Below are positions 6,707-14,426 of a stretch of 36,140 bases of DNA, piece after piece (the stretch's first letter is position 1; each line of letters starts with the position of its first letter). The position numbers and the translations under genes were made by a program. The DNA comes from Chloroflexota bacterium (GTDB lineage: Bacteria; Chloroflexota; Limnocylindria; Limnocylindrales; CSP1-4): positions 1 through 36,140 of the forward strand of contig JACCVQ010000090.1 in assembly GCA_013698095.1 (NCBI GenBank), in the 5' to 3' direction. Under the pieces are notes generated by a model. The model had not been told where the DNA came from and made no database searches. It worked only from the letters and a program-made list of their open reading frames with translations.

Positions 6707-7099
6707 ATGCCGCGCCCGTACTCGCAGCGAGGTCTCCAACCGCAGCTAGCAGCGAGCTCGAGCTCGAGCGGACGCCAGACCGGAGCGACGCAGAAGTCTA
6801 CGTGTGGCAACTGCCAACACACGATCTACGTCTACGAGGTCGCCGGCGAGCAGGTGATCACCGACAGCGAGCTGATCACGGTCGTCGTAGATCGGTCAGC
6901 GCGACGCGAGCGGATCAACGGCCGCCGGCTGCGCGCCCACAGCTGGGTCGCTTTACCCAGTCGTGCGAGTTCGCCGTGTGGGGCAGCAAGGGCGCAATGC
7001 CACTCGCGCGCGGGGTACCGGTGCTTCCTGGACTGCTTACCTCTAACCCAGTTCGATCGGACGAGCGAGAGCACGTCACCGAGAAGCCGATCACAGTAA
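6707..7099 (+). CDS. Zinc-ribbon ORF, C-terminal half probably not genuine
   Basis: 130 residues from ATG 6707. After a Ser-rich leader it reads STCGNCQHTIYVYEVAGEQ, then a beta-rich segment ending RRERINGRRLRAHS; this part looks like a small zinc-binding phage protein. From about position 6945 the plausible coding switches to another frame that encodes a methyltransferase remnant, so the last 50 residues here (Ser/Arg-rich) are probably out-of-frame translation. The gene may be a deletion fusion with a lost original C-terminus. Confidence 0.4.
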   Translation: MPRPYSQRGLQPQLAASSSSSGRQTGATQKSTCGNCQHTIYVYEVAGEQVITDSELITVVVDRSARRERINGRRLRAHSWVALPSRASSPCGAARAQCHSRAGYRCFLDCLPLTQFDRTSESTSPRSRSQ

Positions 7100-7245
7100 T
7101 GCGGTCCTTGGTTCAGCTCGCGACACCCGCCGGCATGGTGCTCGATCCAGTGCGGACAGGCGAGCCTGTTCGAGGGGCTCAATGCAACCACCCCAAACGA
7201 GGCCGTCTGACCCGTGCGCTACACTCCGGAGATGGCTCGACGTGA
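6943..7245 (+). pseudogene. C-terminal remnant of a DNA methyltransferase
   Basis: In the frame ending with TGA 7243-7245 the translation reads SCEFAVWGSKGAMP (from 6961), then GVPVLPGLLTSN, EKPITVMRSLVQLA and PAGMVLDP. This is the usual tail of phage site-specific N4/N6 methyltransferases (CEFavWGSkG..., EKPv.lmr.LV, vLDPF.GSGTT). After LDP the expected FAGSGTT is replaced by VRTGEPV and homology stops. The catalytic DPPY/SPPY part is absent upstream, where a zinc-ribbon ORF sits in a different frame. A start codon of its own is lacking. It is best read as a decayed piece left by recombination. Confidence 0.6.
7220..7225 (+). promoter_or_regulatory. Possible -10 box TACACT close to ATG 7232
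   Basis: TACACT lies six bases before ATG 7232 and is a good match to TATAAT in a GC-rich setting. There is no separate ribosome site at a usable distance (GGAG sits only two bases from the ATG), so a very short or absent leader is likely. I see no convincing -35 box. It resembles the two AAGTTGGG promoters further downstream in having the -10 box almost touching the start codon. Confidence 0.3.
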
Positions 7246-7774
7246 CGACAACGCGTCAGACTCAGCTCTTCGAGCGCTCCGCGCCGTGCGAGACCTCCGA
7301 ATCGCCGAGCTCGCAGCACTCGAGCGCGCAGTCGACATCCTCGATCGCAACACGAACGAGAACGCCGACCGCTGCGACTGCTACAGCCCCAACGCACCTT
7401 GCGCGGGCACGATCGTCGCGCGGTTCTGCCGGCACTGCGGCGAGCTCACGCGGCGATGCGAATCGCACGGCGGAGCCCGAGCAGCTACTCATGCCGCCGA
7501 TCTCCACCGGTCTACACACGGCGGATCCGATGCTCGCCCTCCCGCGCCCGACGAGCCGCGCGCAATGCCTCGAAGAAGCGCGTCCGTGCCCGTGGGTGGG
7601 GTGCAAGTACCACCTCCTCCTCGAGGTGGCAGCACCCAACCCACGAGCAGGGAGCGACGCACGCCCAACCACGCTGCGCCTCAACATGCCCAGTCGAGAG
7701 CGAGCACGAACGGGGCGACGTCCGGGCCTGGCGTCATCCGCCGCAGAGGCAATCTTCGTGGCGTGGCTCGATGA
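7232..7774 (+). CDS. Cysteine-rich phage protein; C-terminal overlap doubtful
   Basis: 180 residues from ATG 7232 (GTG 7214 is an alternative). The first 95 residues look genuine: a helical, Ala/Leu/Arg-rich part (RALRAVRDLRIAELAALERA), then CDCYSPNAPC and FCRHCGELTRRCESHGG, which make a zinc-ribbon-like cluster. Beyond about 7500 the frame is Pro/Ser/Arg-rich and overlaps the next gene for nearly 280 bases, which is unusual here. Either the frame is open by chance or a small indel has removed the true stop near 7500. Function unknown. Confidence 0.45.
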   Translation: MARRDDNASDSALRALRAVRDLRIAELAALERAVDILDRNTNENADRCDCYSPNAPCAGTIVARFCRHCGELTRRCESHGGARAATHAADLHRSTHGGSDARPPAPDEPRAMPRRSASVPVGGVQVPPPPRGGSTQPTSRERRTPNHAAPQHAQSRASTNGATSGPGVIRRRGNLRGVAR

Positions 7775-7973
7775 TGCGATCGAGCTCCTCAGCACGATGC
7801 CCTTCACGTGCGCGCTCGACGTCGTGCACGCCTACCCTGATGGGCTCAGTGCTGGTGCAGTGGGATGGATCTACGGTGTCACCGAGCAAGCGATCGAACG
7901 CGAGACGAACAAGCCACACGTCCGCGCCACGCTCGCTGAGCTGCGCGATCACAAGGGCAACGACGATGCGTGA
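7491..7973 (+). CDS. Sigma-factor-region-4-like DNA-binding protein; candidate late-gene activator
   Basis: 160 residues from ATG 7491; ATG 7530 is an alternative that begins just before the conserved RPTSRAQC. The order RP.(T)SRAQC, RPCPWVGCKYHLLLEV, LRLN, TCALDV and a final helix-turn-helix (SAGAVGWIYGVTEQAIERET) matches a family I know from myxobacteria, where an RP.TR..C / RPCP..SC..HL segment precedes a sigma-region-4-like HTH (TCALDVA....LTLEEVG...). The HTH would bind promoter DNA. Its place immediately before an AT-rich, palindrome-bearing gap and the whole late operon suggests it turns late transcription on. That role is inference. Confidence 0.65.
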   Translation: MPPISTGLHTADPMLALPRPTSRAQCLEEARPCPWVGCKYHLLLEVAAPNPRAGSDARPTTLRLNMPSRERARTGRRPGLASSAAEAIFVAWLDDAIELLSTMPFTCALDVVHAYPDGLSAGAVGWIYGVTEQAIERETNKPHVRATLAELRDHKGNDDA

Positions 7974-7992
7974 TCACGTGTGTCGCACCCCA

Positions 7993-8162
7993 TTGATCAA
8001 CCCACTGATCTGGTCAATCTGTGTGGTTCAAGTGAGCGATATCTTTTGTGTGACACATCATGACGTGGTCAATGATGTTAGGTACTTAGGGAGTAAGAGG
8101 GACGATAGTATTAGGGGTTTCCTAGACAGCTCCCCAGCACTCCCCGTGACCCTTTTCGGCTC
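7993..8162 (+). promoter_or_regulatory. AT-rich control region upstream of the late operon
   Basis: This is the longest low-GC stretch in the window and contains no convincing gene. It holds TTGATCAA (7993-8000, perfect palindrome), TGGTCAAT twice in direct orientation (8011-8018 and 8066-8073, 55 bases apart), and TGTGTGACACA (8047-8057, perfect 5+1+5 palindrome) between them. TAGTAT (8105-8110) is a possible -10 box. Spaced palindromes and direct repeats of this kind are typical of binding sites for a regulator; the sigma-like protein encoded just upstream is the obvious candidate. Confidence 0.5.
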
Positions 8163-8561
8163 ATGAAAACACCGCCGAACCCAAGAAGGGCACCTCGGCG
8201 GACGAAGAAACGCACGCCAGCTCGTGCGAAGGCGTCTCGAGCGAACGGAGCGAAGGGGGGAGCGAAGCGCGACCGCCTCCCGATTGAAGTCGTGAAGAGA
8301 CTCGGGGCCCCGCCCACCCTTCCCAAGGACATCCGCGTGTGGAACAGCCGTCTACTCGCCGAGGTCCAGTGGCTCAGCATGCAGGGTCTGATTACGGTCG
8401 ATCTTGCGGCGAGCCTGCGCGCCAACGCCGGCGCGATCGATCGAGCGTTGCCCGTGGAACGCTCGCAGGTCGACGGCGAGGACGACGACGAGGAGGAGCC
8501 CACAGGCTCGGAGCTCGAGGATCTCGACGGACCCGCTCCCCTTCGCGTTGAGGCTCGATAG
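8163..8561 (+). CDS. Candidate small terminase subunit
   Basis: 132 residues. The first 40 are strongly basic (RRAPRRTKKRTPARAKASRA), then a helical centre (RVWNSRLLAEVQWLSMQG, LITVDLAASLRANAGAIDRA) that can hold a helix-turn-helix, then an acidic tail with a run of Asp/Glu (GEDDDEEE). A DNA-binding first half and an acidic C-terminus are common in small terminases. It is the first gene after the control region and two genes before the large terminase, the usual place. No sequence signature proves the assignment. No ribosome site is visible before ATG 8163. Confidence 0.5.
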   Translation: MKTPPNPRRAPRRTKKRTPARAKASRANGAKGGAKRDRLPIEVVKRLGAPPTLPKDIRVWNSRLLAEVQWLSMQGLITVDLAASLRANAGAIDRALPVERSQVDGEDDDEEEPTGSELEDLDGPAPLRVEAR

Positions 8562-8725
8562 TGCCCGCCCTACTGAACGGAATCGATCGCGTCGACAATT
8601 CACTCGGCTACACGTTGAGCAACTGCGAGCCGTGCTGCGGCCGATGCAATCGCGCGAAGGGTGCAATGCACGGCGACGACTTCATCGCGATGGCCCTGCG
8701 AATCGCGGCGCGACATGGCGCGTAG
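8561..8725 (+). CDS. 54-residue HNH-type half-domain
   Basis: GTG 8561 overlaps the preceding TAG (TAGTG). The peptide includes NGIDRVDNSLGYTLSNC, then EPCCGRCNRAKGAMHGDDF and a closing helix. This is the second half of a phage HNH (His-Me finger) domain: N-G-I-D-R-x-D-N, G-Y, N, then C-x2-C-N-x-A-K and the F..W/A helix. The first half, normally carrying another CxxC or CHYCG element, is missing. It ends 11 bases inside the large terminase gene. Next to terminase, HNH proteins of some phages assist packaging cleavage, but this truncated form may only bind zinc or be a remnant. Confidence 0.7.
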   Translation: MPALLNGIDRVDNSLGYTLSNCEPCCGRCNRAKGAMHGDDFIAMALRIAARHGA

Positions 8726-10298
8726 AATCGATCTTGTCATCGTCGTCTGCATTGCGGACGTCGAGACGACTGCCGGCGGACAGCCCCAATGGAAGCCGGG
8801 TACCGACGTCGAGATCGGTCGATACGGCGGACGCTGGGACCGGAGATCTCGTCGGTGGGTGTCGGGAAAAACCACCCAGGCATTGATCATGAGGTTCCAT
8901 CGCGGACAGGAGGAAGCGATCCGCTGGTTCGTCGATTGGTTTCGTCGGTACGCGACAGGAGATTGGTCCGGAATCGATCGCATCTGGTCGACGCTGTGCA
9001 TCGGCGGACGACGCTCGGGGAAGACGCACATCGCATGCGCGATGATGATCGTGTTCGGCATCCTCGTCCCGAAGTCGCGTCTGTGGGCGATTTCTCCAAC
9101 GCTCGAAACAGGCGACGAGCTCGACCAGAACTTTCGCGACATGCTGCCGAGGTCGTGGTACCGGCGACGACAGGCGAAGACGGGGCGAGCGACGACCTAC
9201 ACCTTCGCGAACGGCACGACGCTTCATCTCAGGTCGGGCGTGAAGCCGGAGCGGCTGAAGGCCGGGCGAGTCGACATGGCGCTTCTCAACGAGGCGCAGG
9301 AAATCGACGAGGCGGCATACACGAAGCTGCGCCCGGCAACCGCCGATCGATCAGGCCTCGTGATGATGACCGCGAACCCTCCGGATCGTCCGGCAGGCCG
9401 CTGGGTCGAGGAGTACTACAACCGAGCTCGAGCCGGGTCGATCGCCGGAAAGGCGTTCGTGTTCGACCCTCGCGACAACCCGTTCGCGAACTACGAGTCG
9501 CTGGCGGCCATGTCAGCAGAGGTCGACGAGAAGACGTACCAACGCGACGTGCTCGGCCTCTTCCCTCCGATCGGCGACATCGTGTTTTTCGCGTGGTCGC
9601 CACGAGAGAGCGTGCGCGTACCTCCGGCTGGTTTCGTCGACGTCACCCCGACCTTCACGAAAACGCACCTCGGGCGAGCGCATGATCACGTCGTCGGGAT
9701 CGATCTGCAACAGACACCGCACATGTGCGCCGCGGTGTTTCGCTTCTACGCCGATCCAGCGGAGCCAGATCAGCCGATCGCGTGGGTGATCGACGAGGTC
9801 GTGGTCGAGGACGCGGACGAGAACGACCTGATCGACGGTCTCGAGGATCGCGGGTACGACGGAACCTGCGCCGTTGTGATGGACGCGTCCGCATGGTGGC
9901 AGGACGGCGCGCACACTAGGGGAAAGACCTCAGATCGAGCGTTTCGCGCGCGTGGATGGTACGCGCTGTTCAAACCGCAAAAGGATAGCGATCGAAACCC
10001 CGACATCGTCGAGCGAGTGAAGGCTACGAACGCCCGGCTGAAGAGTGCAGCGACCGCGATCGGCCCGTCACGTCGACGGATGTTTTCGATGCCACAGAAC
10101 GAGCGGATCAACCGCGCCATGCAGGTCTGGGAGAATCGCGGAGGCGCGCCGAACCGGCGCAGCGACTACGCCCACCTCTGCGATGCGGTGTCGTACGTCG
10201 TCTATCGGTTCTTCGGGCGACCCAAGGTGAAGGCCCCGAAGCTCGAGTACCGCGGCATCGGAAAGCTCGACCGCAAGGAGCTTTTCAAGCGCTGGTGA
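8715..10298 (+). CDS. terL: Terminase large subunit
   Basis: 527 residues from ATG 8715; the longer frame to 8661 runs through the HNH-like gene and is not expected. The ATPase half shows Walker A GGRRSGKT (97-104), a Walker B-like VDMALLNEAQ (186-195, with Asn-Glu) and a coupling motif TAN (219-221). The nuclease half shows GID (D330), VMD (D390) and YAHLCDAV (D490), the three metal-binding acidic residues of the RNase H-like terminase nuclease. It powers DNA entry into the procapsid and cuts the concatemer. It overlaps the preceding small gene by 11 bases. The portal follows after 62 bases. Confidence 0.92.
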   Translation: MARRIDLVIVVCIADVETTAGGQPQWKPGTDVEIGRYGGRWDRRSRRWVSGKTTQALIMRFHRGQEEAIRWFVDWFRRYATGDWSGIDRIWSTLCIGGRRSGKTHIACAMMIVFGILVPKSRLWAISPTLETGDELDQNFRDMLPRSWYRRRQAKTGRATTYTFANGTTLHLRSGVKPERLKAGRVDMALLNEAQEIDEAAYTKLRPATADRSGLVMMTANPPDRPAGRWVEEYYNRARAGSIAGKAFVFDPRDNPFANYESLAAMSAEVDEKTYQRDVLGLFPPIGDIVFFAWSPRESVRVPPAGFVDVTPTFTKTHLGRAHDHVVGIDLQQTPHMCAAVFRFYADPAEPDQPIAWVIDEVVVEDADENDLIDGLEDRGYDGTCAVVMDASAWWQDGAHTRGKTSDRAFRARGWYALFKPQKDSDRNPDIVERVKATNARLKSAATAIGPSRRRMFSMPQNERINRAMQVWENRGGAPNRRSDYAHLCDAVSYVVYRFFGRPKVKAPKLEYRGIGKLDRKELFKRW

Positions 10299-10360
10299 GG
10301 GGGCGGTAAACCCCGTTAGTTGGGTGCCCGGATGGGGAGCCGTACGAGTGGGGCTCACCA

Positions 10361-11698
10361 ATGGGCGCCGTCCTCAAGCTCTTCGCAGGCCAGTCACGGC
10401 CCGCATTCTCGAACGTGCCCGCCGGGCGCGACGCGAGAGAGGTGCTTGCGTACGCATCGAGCGTCACGCACCCCGGGCACGGCGTCACGCCAGAAGCGAT
10501 CCTCTCGGCGTTCGCGCAGGCCGAGCGCGGCGACCCATCGCGGCAGTGCGACCTGATCGACGACATGGTCGAGAGCGACTCGCACCTTCGGAACCTCTTC
10601 GAGCAGCGCGAGCAGGCGGTAGCCGGAAAGCCCTCGGTCATTCAGGCCGGCGGGCAAGGCGATACCGCCGACCTCGCCGCGTACTTGCTCCGCGAGAGTC
10701 TGAGCCGAATCGGCCTCTCGCTCGTCGATCTGTTCACGCACCTGCTCGGCTTCAACCGGTACGGCTGGGCGGCCGCGGAGATCGACTGGGGGATCATGAA
10801 CATCGACGGCACCGACTGGGTCGTGCCGGTGAAGTTCACAAACGTCGAGGCTCGGAGATTCCGCGTCGCCGTCATCAACACGCCGCAACCGCGCGAGCTC
10901 GGCGACCTCCGCCTCTACACCGACCCGGGGCGCCCGCACGGCGATCCGCTGCGGTGGGGGAAGTGGCTCGTGCTCCGGCGGATCACTACGCCGCAGCTCG
11001 CGCGCGCGGGGCTGATGCGCACCGGCGTTTGGCCGGCGATGGGGAAGCGGTACGGGTTCCGCGACCTGCTCATCTTCTGCCAGAAGTACGGCATCCCGCT
11101 CACGCTCGCGAAGTACAAGACGATGGGCGGCGAGGTCTCCGACGACGAGGCCATCTCGATCGCCGAGGACATCGTCAGGGGCATCGGCAGCGATTCGGGC
11201 GCCGTGGTCCCCGACACGATCAGCGTCGAGTTTCCCGACGTGAAGCGAGACGGCAACTCGACGATTCACGCTGGGCTGATCTCGTACTGCAACCGCGAGA
11301 TGAGCAAGCTCGTGAACGGCTCGACGCTCGCGAACGACAACAGCGACAGCGGCGGCGCGAGCTACGCGCTCGGCGAGGTCCACGACTCGGTGCGCTGGGA
11401 AGCTGTCCAGTACGACGCAGAGAAGCTGCAGACGGCCTTTCGCGAGTGCGTGTTCGCGCCGTTCTGTCTCTACAACGGCCTCGCGGGACCCGTTCCTGAG
11501 CTGCGCATCCAGACGGTGCGCAACCTCGAGCCGGCGCAGCGCGTCGCGATCGCGGCGCAGATGAAGAACGAGCTCGGCATCGAGGTATCGATCGGTCAGC
11601 TCCGCGCCGACACCGGCTATCGCGAGCCGACCGACCCCGCCGATGCCGCGCCCGGAAAGCCGGAGCCCGTCGCTCCTGCACCTGGAGTCGCCGCGTGA
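10361..11698 (+). CDS. Portal protein, Mu gp29 (DUF935) type
   Basis: 445 residues. It has the DUF935 features: a helical N-terminal part with CDLIDDMVESDSHLRNLFEQ, a core KRYGFRDLLIFCQKYGIPL and YKTMGGEVSDDEA, then GNSTIHAGLISYCN, and a proline-rich tail. The dodecameric portal forms the DNA channel at one capsid vertex and docks the terminase. The 62-base gap before it contains AGTTGGG (10318-10324), a partial match to boxes seen before two later genes, but no matching -10. Unlike Mu, no gp30-like minor head gene follows; the protease overlaps the end by four bases (GTGA). Confidence 0.9.
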   Translation: MGAVLKLFAGQSRPAFSNVPAGRDAREVLAYASSVTHPGHGVTPEAILSAFAQAERGDPSRQCDLIDDMVESDSHLRNLFEQREQAVAGKPSVIQAGGQGDTADLAAYLLRESLSRIGLSLVDLFTHLLGFNRYGWAAAEIDWGIMNIDGTDWVVPVKFTNVEARRFRVAVINTPQPRELGDLRLYTDPGRPHGDPLRWGKWLVLRRITTPQLARAGLMRTGVWPAMGKRYGFRDLLIFCQKYGIPLTLAKYKTMGGEVSDDEAISIAEDIVRGIGSDSGAVVPDTISVEFPDVKRDGNSTIHAGLISYCNREMSKLVNGSTLANDNSDSGGASYALGEVHDSVRWEAVQYDAEKLQTAFRECVFAPFCLYNGLAGPVPELRIQTVRNLEPAQRVAIAAQMKNELGIEVSIGQLRADTGYREPTDPADAAPGKPEPVAPAPGVAA

Positions 11699-12999
11699 AG
11701 AACCTCTCCGCCGAGCTGATGAAGGTCGCGGCGCTCGCGTGTCGCGCGAGCACCACCTTCGACGTCGACGTTCTCACCCTGCGTGCCGCAGGCGGCGCCA
11801 TCACGCCTTCAAAGCGAGACGAGCTGCTCGCGAAGTGCGCCGCTGGTGAGTACGTCGAGCTCGAGGCCGATCTCCTGGCGTACGAGCAGAAGGCCGGCGA
11901 GTCCAATCGCAACTTCGTGCGGTTCCGGGACGGCGCAATGATGTCGCTCGGGCGCAGCGGGAAGAACACCCCGTTCCTCCGCGATCACAACCAATACGAC
12001 TCGCTCTCTCGCGGCGGGACGGTCATCGCGAGCAGCACCGAGAAGCGCGACGAGGGCGACTACGCGATCCGGCAGACGGTGAAGCTCACCGCGCCGTGGA
12101 TCGTCGAGCTCGCGCTGCGCGGTCTCCTGACAGCGGTCTCGATCGGCTGGCGCCCGACCGGCCCGACGATGTGTTCCGCGTGCAACGCGGCGATCTTCAC
12201 GCGCTGCTACCACTTCCCCGGCGATCGGCTCACCGAGCGCGAGACCGAGGACGGCGGCAAGCGCAAGGTCCGCGCCGCGGACGGTGACATCACCGTCGAA
12301 TGGATCTTCACCGAGGCCGAGCTAATCGAGACCTCGACTGTGCTGATCGGTGGCGTTCCGACCGCCACGTTCGAGAGCATCCGAACCGCGCTCGGCGCCG
12401 AACCAAGTTTTCGCGCCGTGTTGGCGCCCGATGGGGACGGGTTCCCCGAGGAGCAAGAAGACATGAAGAACCTGCTGCCGGTCCTCGTGGCCACTCTCAG
12501 CCTCGCGCCGACGGCCGGCGAGGATGATGTCATCAAGGCCGTCACCGATCTCAAGAGCGACCGAGACACGAAGGTCAAGGAGCTCGCGATCGCTGACGCC
12601 GAGAACACCAAGCTATCGGCCATCGTCGAGACGCACCGCGCAACCGAGCGCAAGGCGGACGAGGACAAGTTTGTCCACGACGCGCTCTCGAGCGGTCGCA
12701 TCACCAAGGCGGACGAGGACGTCTGGCGCGACCTCTACCAGTCGAACGCCGACACCGCGAAGACGCGCCTCGCGAAGCGCACCGCCGGATCGGCAACGCC
12801 CGTCGGCGCTCCTCGCCAGAGCGATACGGTTCCCATCGAGGAATCGAAAATGCCCACCAAGCTCGCTGCAGACGTCAACGCGACGCTCGCTGCGAACAAC
12901 GTCAACCCCGAGGCCGCGCTCCACTTCGCGAAGAAGTTCGGCGCGAAGAACGCGGTCTCCACCATCGGCAAGGCGCTCGGCCTGAACGAGGAGGTCTGA
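11695..12999 (+). CDS. Prohead protease fused to scaffold
   Basis: 434 residues. Residues 1-250 resemble HK97/Mu-type prohead proteases: a candidate catalytic His in FLRDHNQYDSL (H98), strands around IRQTVKLTA, and a candidate Ser in AVSIGW (S149), ending with ELIETSTVLIGGVPTA. An unusual CSAC...RCYHF segment (160-174) looks like a small zinc-binding insertion. Residues 257-434 are charged and helical, as in scaffolds. The protease trims scaffold and capsid during maturation. An internal ATG at 12463 with GAGGAG nine bases upstream would give the scaffold alone. Start GTG 11695 overlaps the portal stop. Confidence 0.8.
   Translation: MKNLSAELMKVAALACRASTTFDVDVLTLRAAGGAITPSKRDELLAKCAAGEYVELEADLLAYEQKAGESNRNFVRFRDGAMMSLGRSGKNTPFLRDHNQYDSLSRGGTVIASSTEKRDEGDYAIRQTVKLTAPWIVELALRGLLTAVSIGWRPTGPTMCSACNAAIFTRCYHFPGDRLTERETEDGGKRKVRAADGDITVEWIFTEAELIETSTVLIGGVPTATFESIRTALGAEPSFRAVLAPDGDGFPEEQEDMKNLLPVLVATLSLAPTAGEDDVIKAVTDLKSDRDTKVKELAIADAENTKLSAIVETHRATERKADEDKFVHDALSSGRITKADEDVWRDLYQSNADTAKTRLAKRTAGSATPVGAPRQSDTVPIEESKMPTKLAADVNATLAANNVNPEAALHFAKKFGAKNAVSTIGKALGLNEEV
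12463..12999 (+). CDS. Nested in-frame scaffold product
   Basis: Starts at ATG 12463 inside the protease-scaffold gene, in the same frame, nine bases after a strong GAGGAG. It would give a 178-residue protein with helical charged repeats (DLKSDRDTKVKELAIADAEN; HRATERKADEDKFVHDAL) and a C-terminal helix pair. Phage Mu gene Z and lambda Nu3 are nested scaffolds produced the same way, so a second product is expected. It would guide capsid assembly and then be degraded. Direct evidence is limited to the ribosome site and the domain boundary. Confidence 0.6.
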   Translation: MKNLLPVLVATLSLAPTAGEDDVIKAVTDLKSDRDTKVKELAIADAENTKLSAIVETHRATERKADEDKFVHDALSSGRITKADEDVWRDLYQSNADTAKTRLAKRTAGSATPVGAPRQSDTVPIEESKMPTKLAADVNATLAANNVNPEAALHFAKKFGAKNAVSTIGKALGLNEEV

Positions 13000-13000
13000 A

Positions 13001-13432
13001 ATGGCGGCCCTCGCAGCTGATCGCAACTTCAAGCTCCGCGCCGGTGGCTACTCGCGAACGATCGTCGCGAAGCTCGCCGCGGCCACGAAGATCTACCGCG
13101 GCGCGCTCGTCGGGAAGAACGCGGCGGGCTTCGTCGTCCCCGCGTCCGACACCGCCGGCCTGAAGATCATCGGCATCGCCGACGAGCAGGTCGACAACAC
13201 CGCCGGCGCAGCCGGGGACAAGGAGATCCGACTCACCACCGGCGTCGCCAAGTTCCTCAACTTCGGCGCCGATCCGGTTGTGCAGGCGGACATGCACGGC
13301 TTCTGCGTGGTCGCCGACGACAACACGGTGCGCAACGCCGGCGCCGTCAACGACATCCGCGCTGGCATCGTCGAGCTCATCGAGTCCGACGGTGTATGGG
13401 TCTACGTCGACCCGATCATCGCCAACAGCTGA
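13001..13432 (+). CDS. Head decoration-like protein
   Basis: 143 residues. It is beta-rich with regular strands (KIYRGALVGKN; KIIGIADEQVDNTAG; EIRLTTGVAKFLN; VWVYVDPII), the pattern of small capsid-binding proteins in Mu-like and HK97-like heads. It begins two bases after the protease-scaffold stop and precedes the capsid gene, the standard position of decoration proteins. A cementing role on the capsid surface is inferred. Confidence 0.7.
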   Translation: MAALAADRNFKLRAGGYSRTIVAKLAAATKIYRGALVGKNAAGFVVPASDTAGLKIIGIADEQVDNTAGAAGDKEIRLTTGVAKFLNFGADPVVQADMHGFCVVADDNTVRNAGAVNDIRAGIVELIESDGVWVYVDPIIANS

Positions 13433-13456
13433 GCCTGAAAGGAACCACCGAACACC

Positions 13457-14401
13457 ATGTTCACTATCGCCAATGCCGCCGGGCTCGACGCAGCACGCGT
13501 CGGCTTTCACGCAGCGTTCCTCGAGCAGCTCGGCATTGTCGCCAAGAACCCGCTCGAAGCGCTGTTTCGCGAGGTCCCCAGCACCACCGGTCTCGAAGAG
13601 TGGGAATGGCTGGGGGACCTTCCTGACTTCGAGGAGTGGAAGGGTGATCGGTTCCTCGCCGGTCTCGAGGCCTTCAAGCTCCGAGTCCTAAACAAGGACT
13701 GGGCCTCGGGTATCCGAGTGCACCAGAACGACATCAAGGACGACCGGCTCGGGCTCGTCGCTCCGAAGATCGAAGGGCTCGCGCAGCGCGCGCGGTCGCA
13801 CCGCGTCCGCCTGATGATGCGCCTGCTCGTCAACGGCTTCACCGGGCTCGAATTCCCGGCGGTCGGCAACGGGCTCGGCTATGACGGCGCGTTCTTCTTT
13901 TCGGCGGCTCACGCGACCGGATCGAACAAGCTGACGGCGGCGCTAACGAAGGCGTCGCTCGAGACGGCGGAGCTGCTGCTGCAGTCGCAGACCAGCTACG
14001 ACGGCGTCGACACGCTCGAGATCATGGGGACCGACCTCATCATCGGACCGAAGCTCGTGCCGGTTGCAAACGCGCTGATGAAGTCGGACTTCTTCGCGAG
14101 CGTCGCCGGCACCGCGTCGGAGACCAACTACCTGAAGGGTCGGTACAACATCCACGTCTCGCCGCTGCTCCGTGGGACGTACAATAACTACTGGTTCCTC
14201 GCGGACATGAGCAAGGGGACGAAGCCCTTCCTGTTCCAGAACCGCGAGGAGATCTCGACGTCCGCCGTGATCGGCGGGCAGGGTACGCAGAGCGACAGCG
14301 TGCCGCGCTTCCAGCGTGGCGAGCTCTGGTTCGGTGCCGAGGCTCGCTACAACGTCGCGTACTGGGAACACCGGCTGATCGTCGGCTCGAACCAGCCGTA
14401 G
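13457..14401 (+). CDS. Major capsid protein, Mu gpT type
   Basis: 314 residues, the usual size of Mu gpT-like capsid proteins. Characteristic segments are EEWEWLGDLPDFEEW, LRVLNKDWASGIRVHQNDIK, LVAPKIEGLAQRA, GAFFFSAAHATG and the C-terminal RYNVAYWEHRLIVG. It forms the icosahedral shell. A GGAACC stretch and short spacer precede the ATG. A terminator-like structure follows at once (14427-14482), as often seen after capsid genes, which would keep capsid mRNA more abundant than that of the tail genes. Confidence 0.92.
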   Translation: MFTIANAAGLDAARVGFHAAFLEQLGIVAKNPLEALFREVPSTTGLEEWEWLGDLPDFEEWKGDRFLAGLEAFKLRVLNKDWASGIRVHQNDIKDDRLGLVAPKIEGLAQRARSHRVRLMMRLLVNGFTGLEFPAVGNGLGYDGAFFFSAAHATGSNKLTAALTKASLETAELLLQSQTSYDGVDTLEIMGTDLIIGPKLVPVANALMKSDFFASVAGTASETNYLKGRYNIHVSPLLRGTYNNYWFLADMSKGTKPFLFQNREEISTSAVIGGQGTQSDSVPRFQRGELWFGAEARYNVAYWEHRLIVGSNQP

Positions 14402-14426
14402 TCAGTCGCTGAGGTTTGGAAGGTAA

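Noticed and set aside
8661..8714. Longer N-terminus for the large terminase
   Set aside because: The extra residues lie across the HNH half-domain gene in a different frame and do not resemble any terminase start. ATG 8715 is the better choice.
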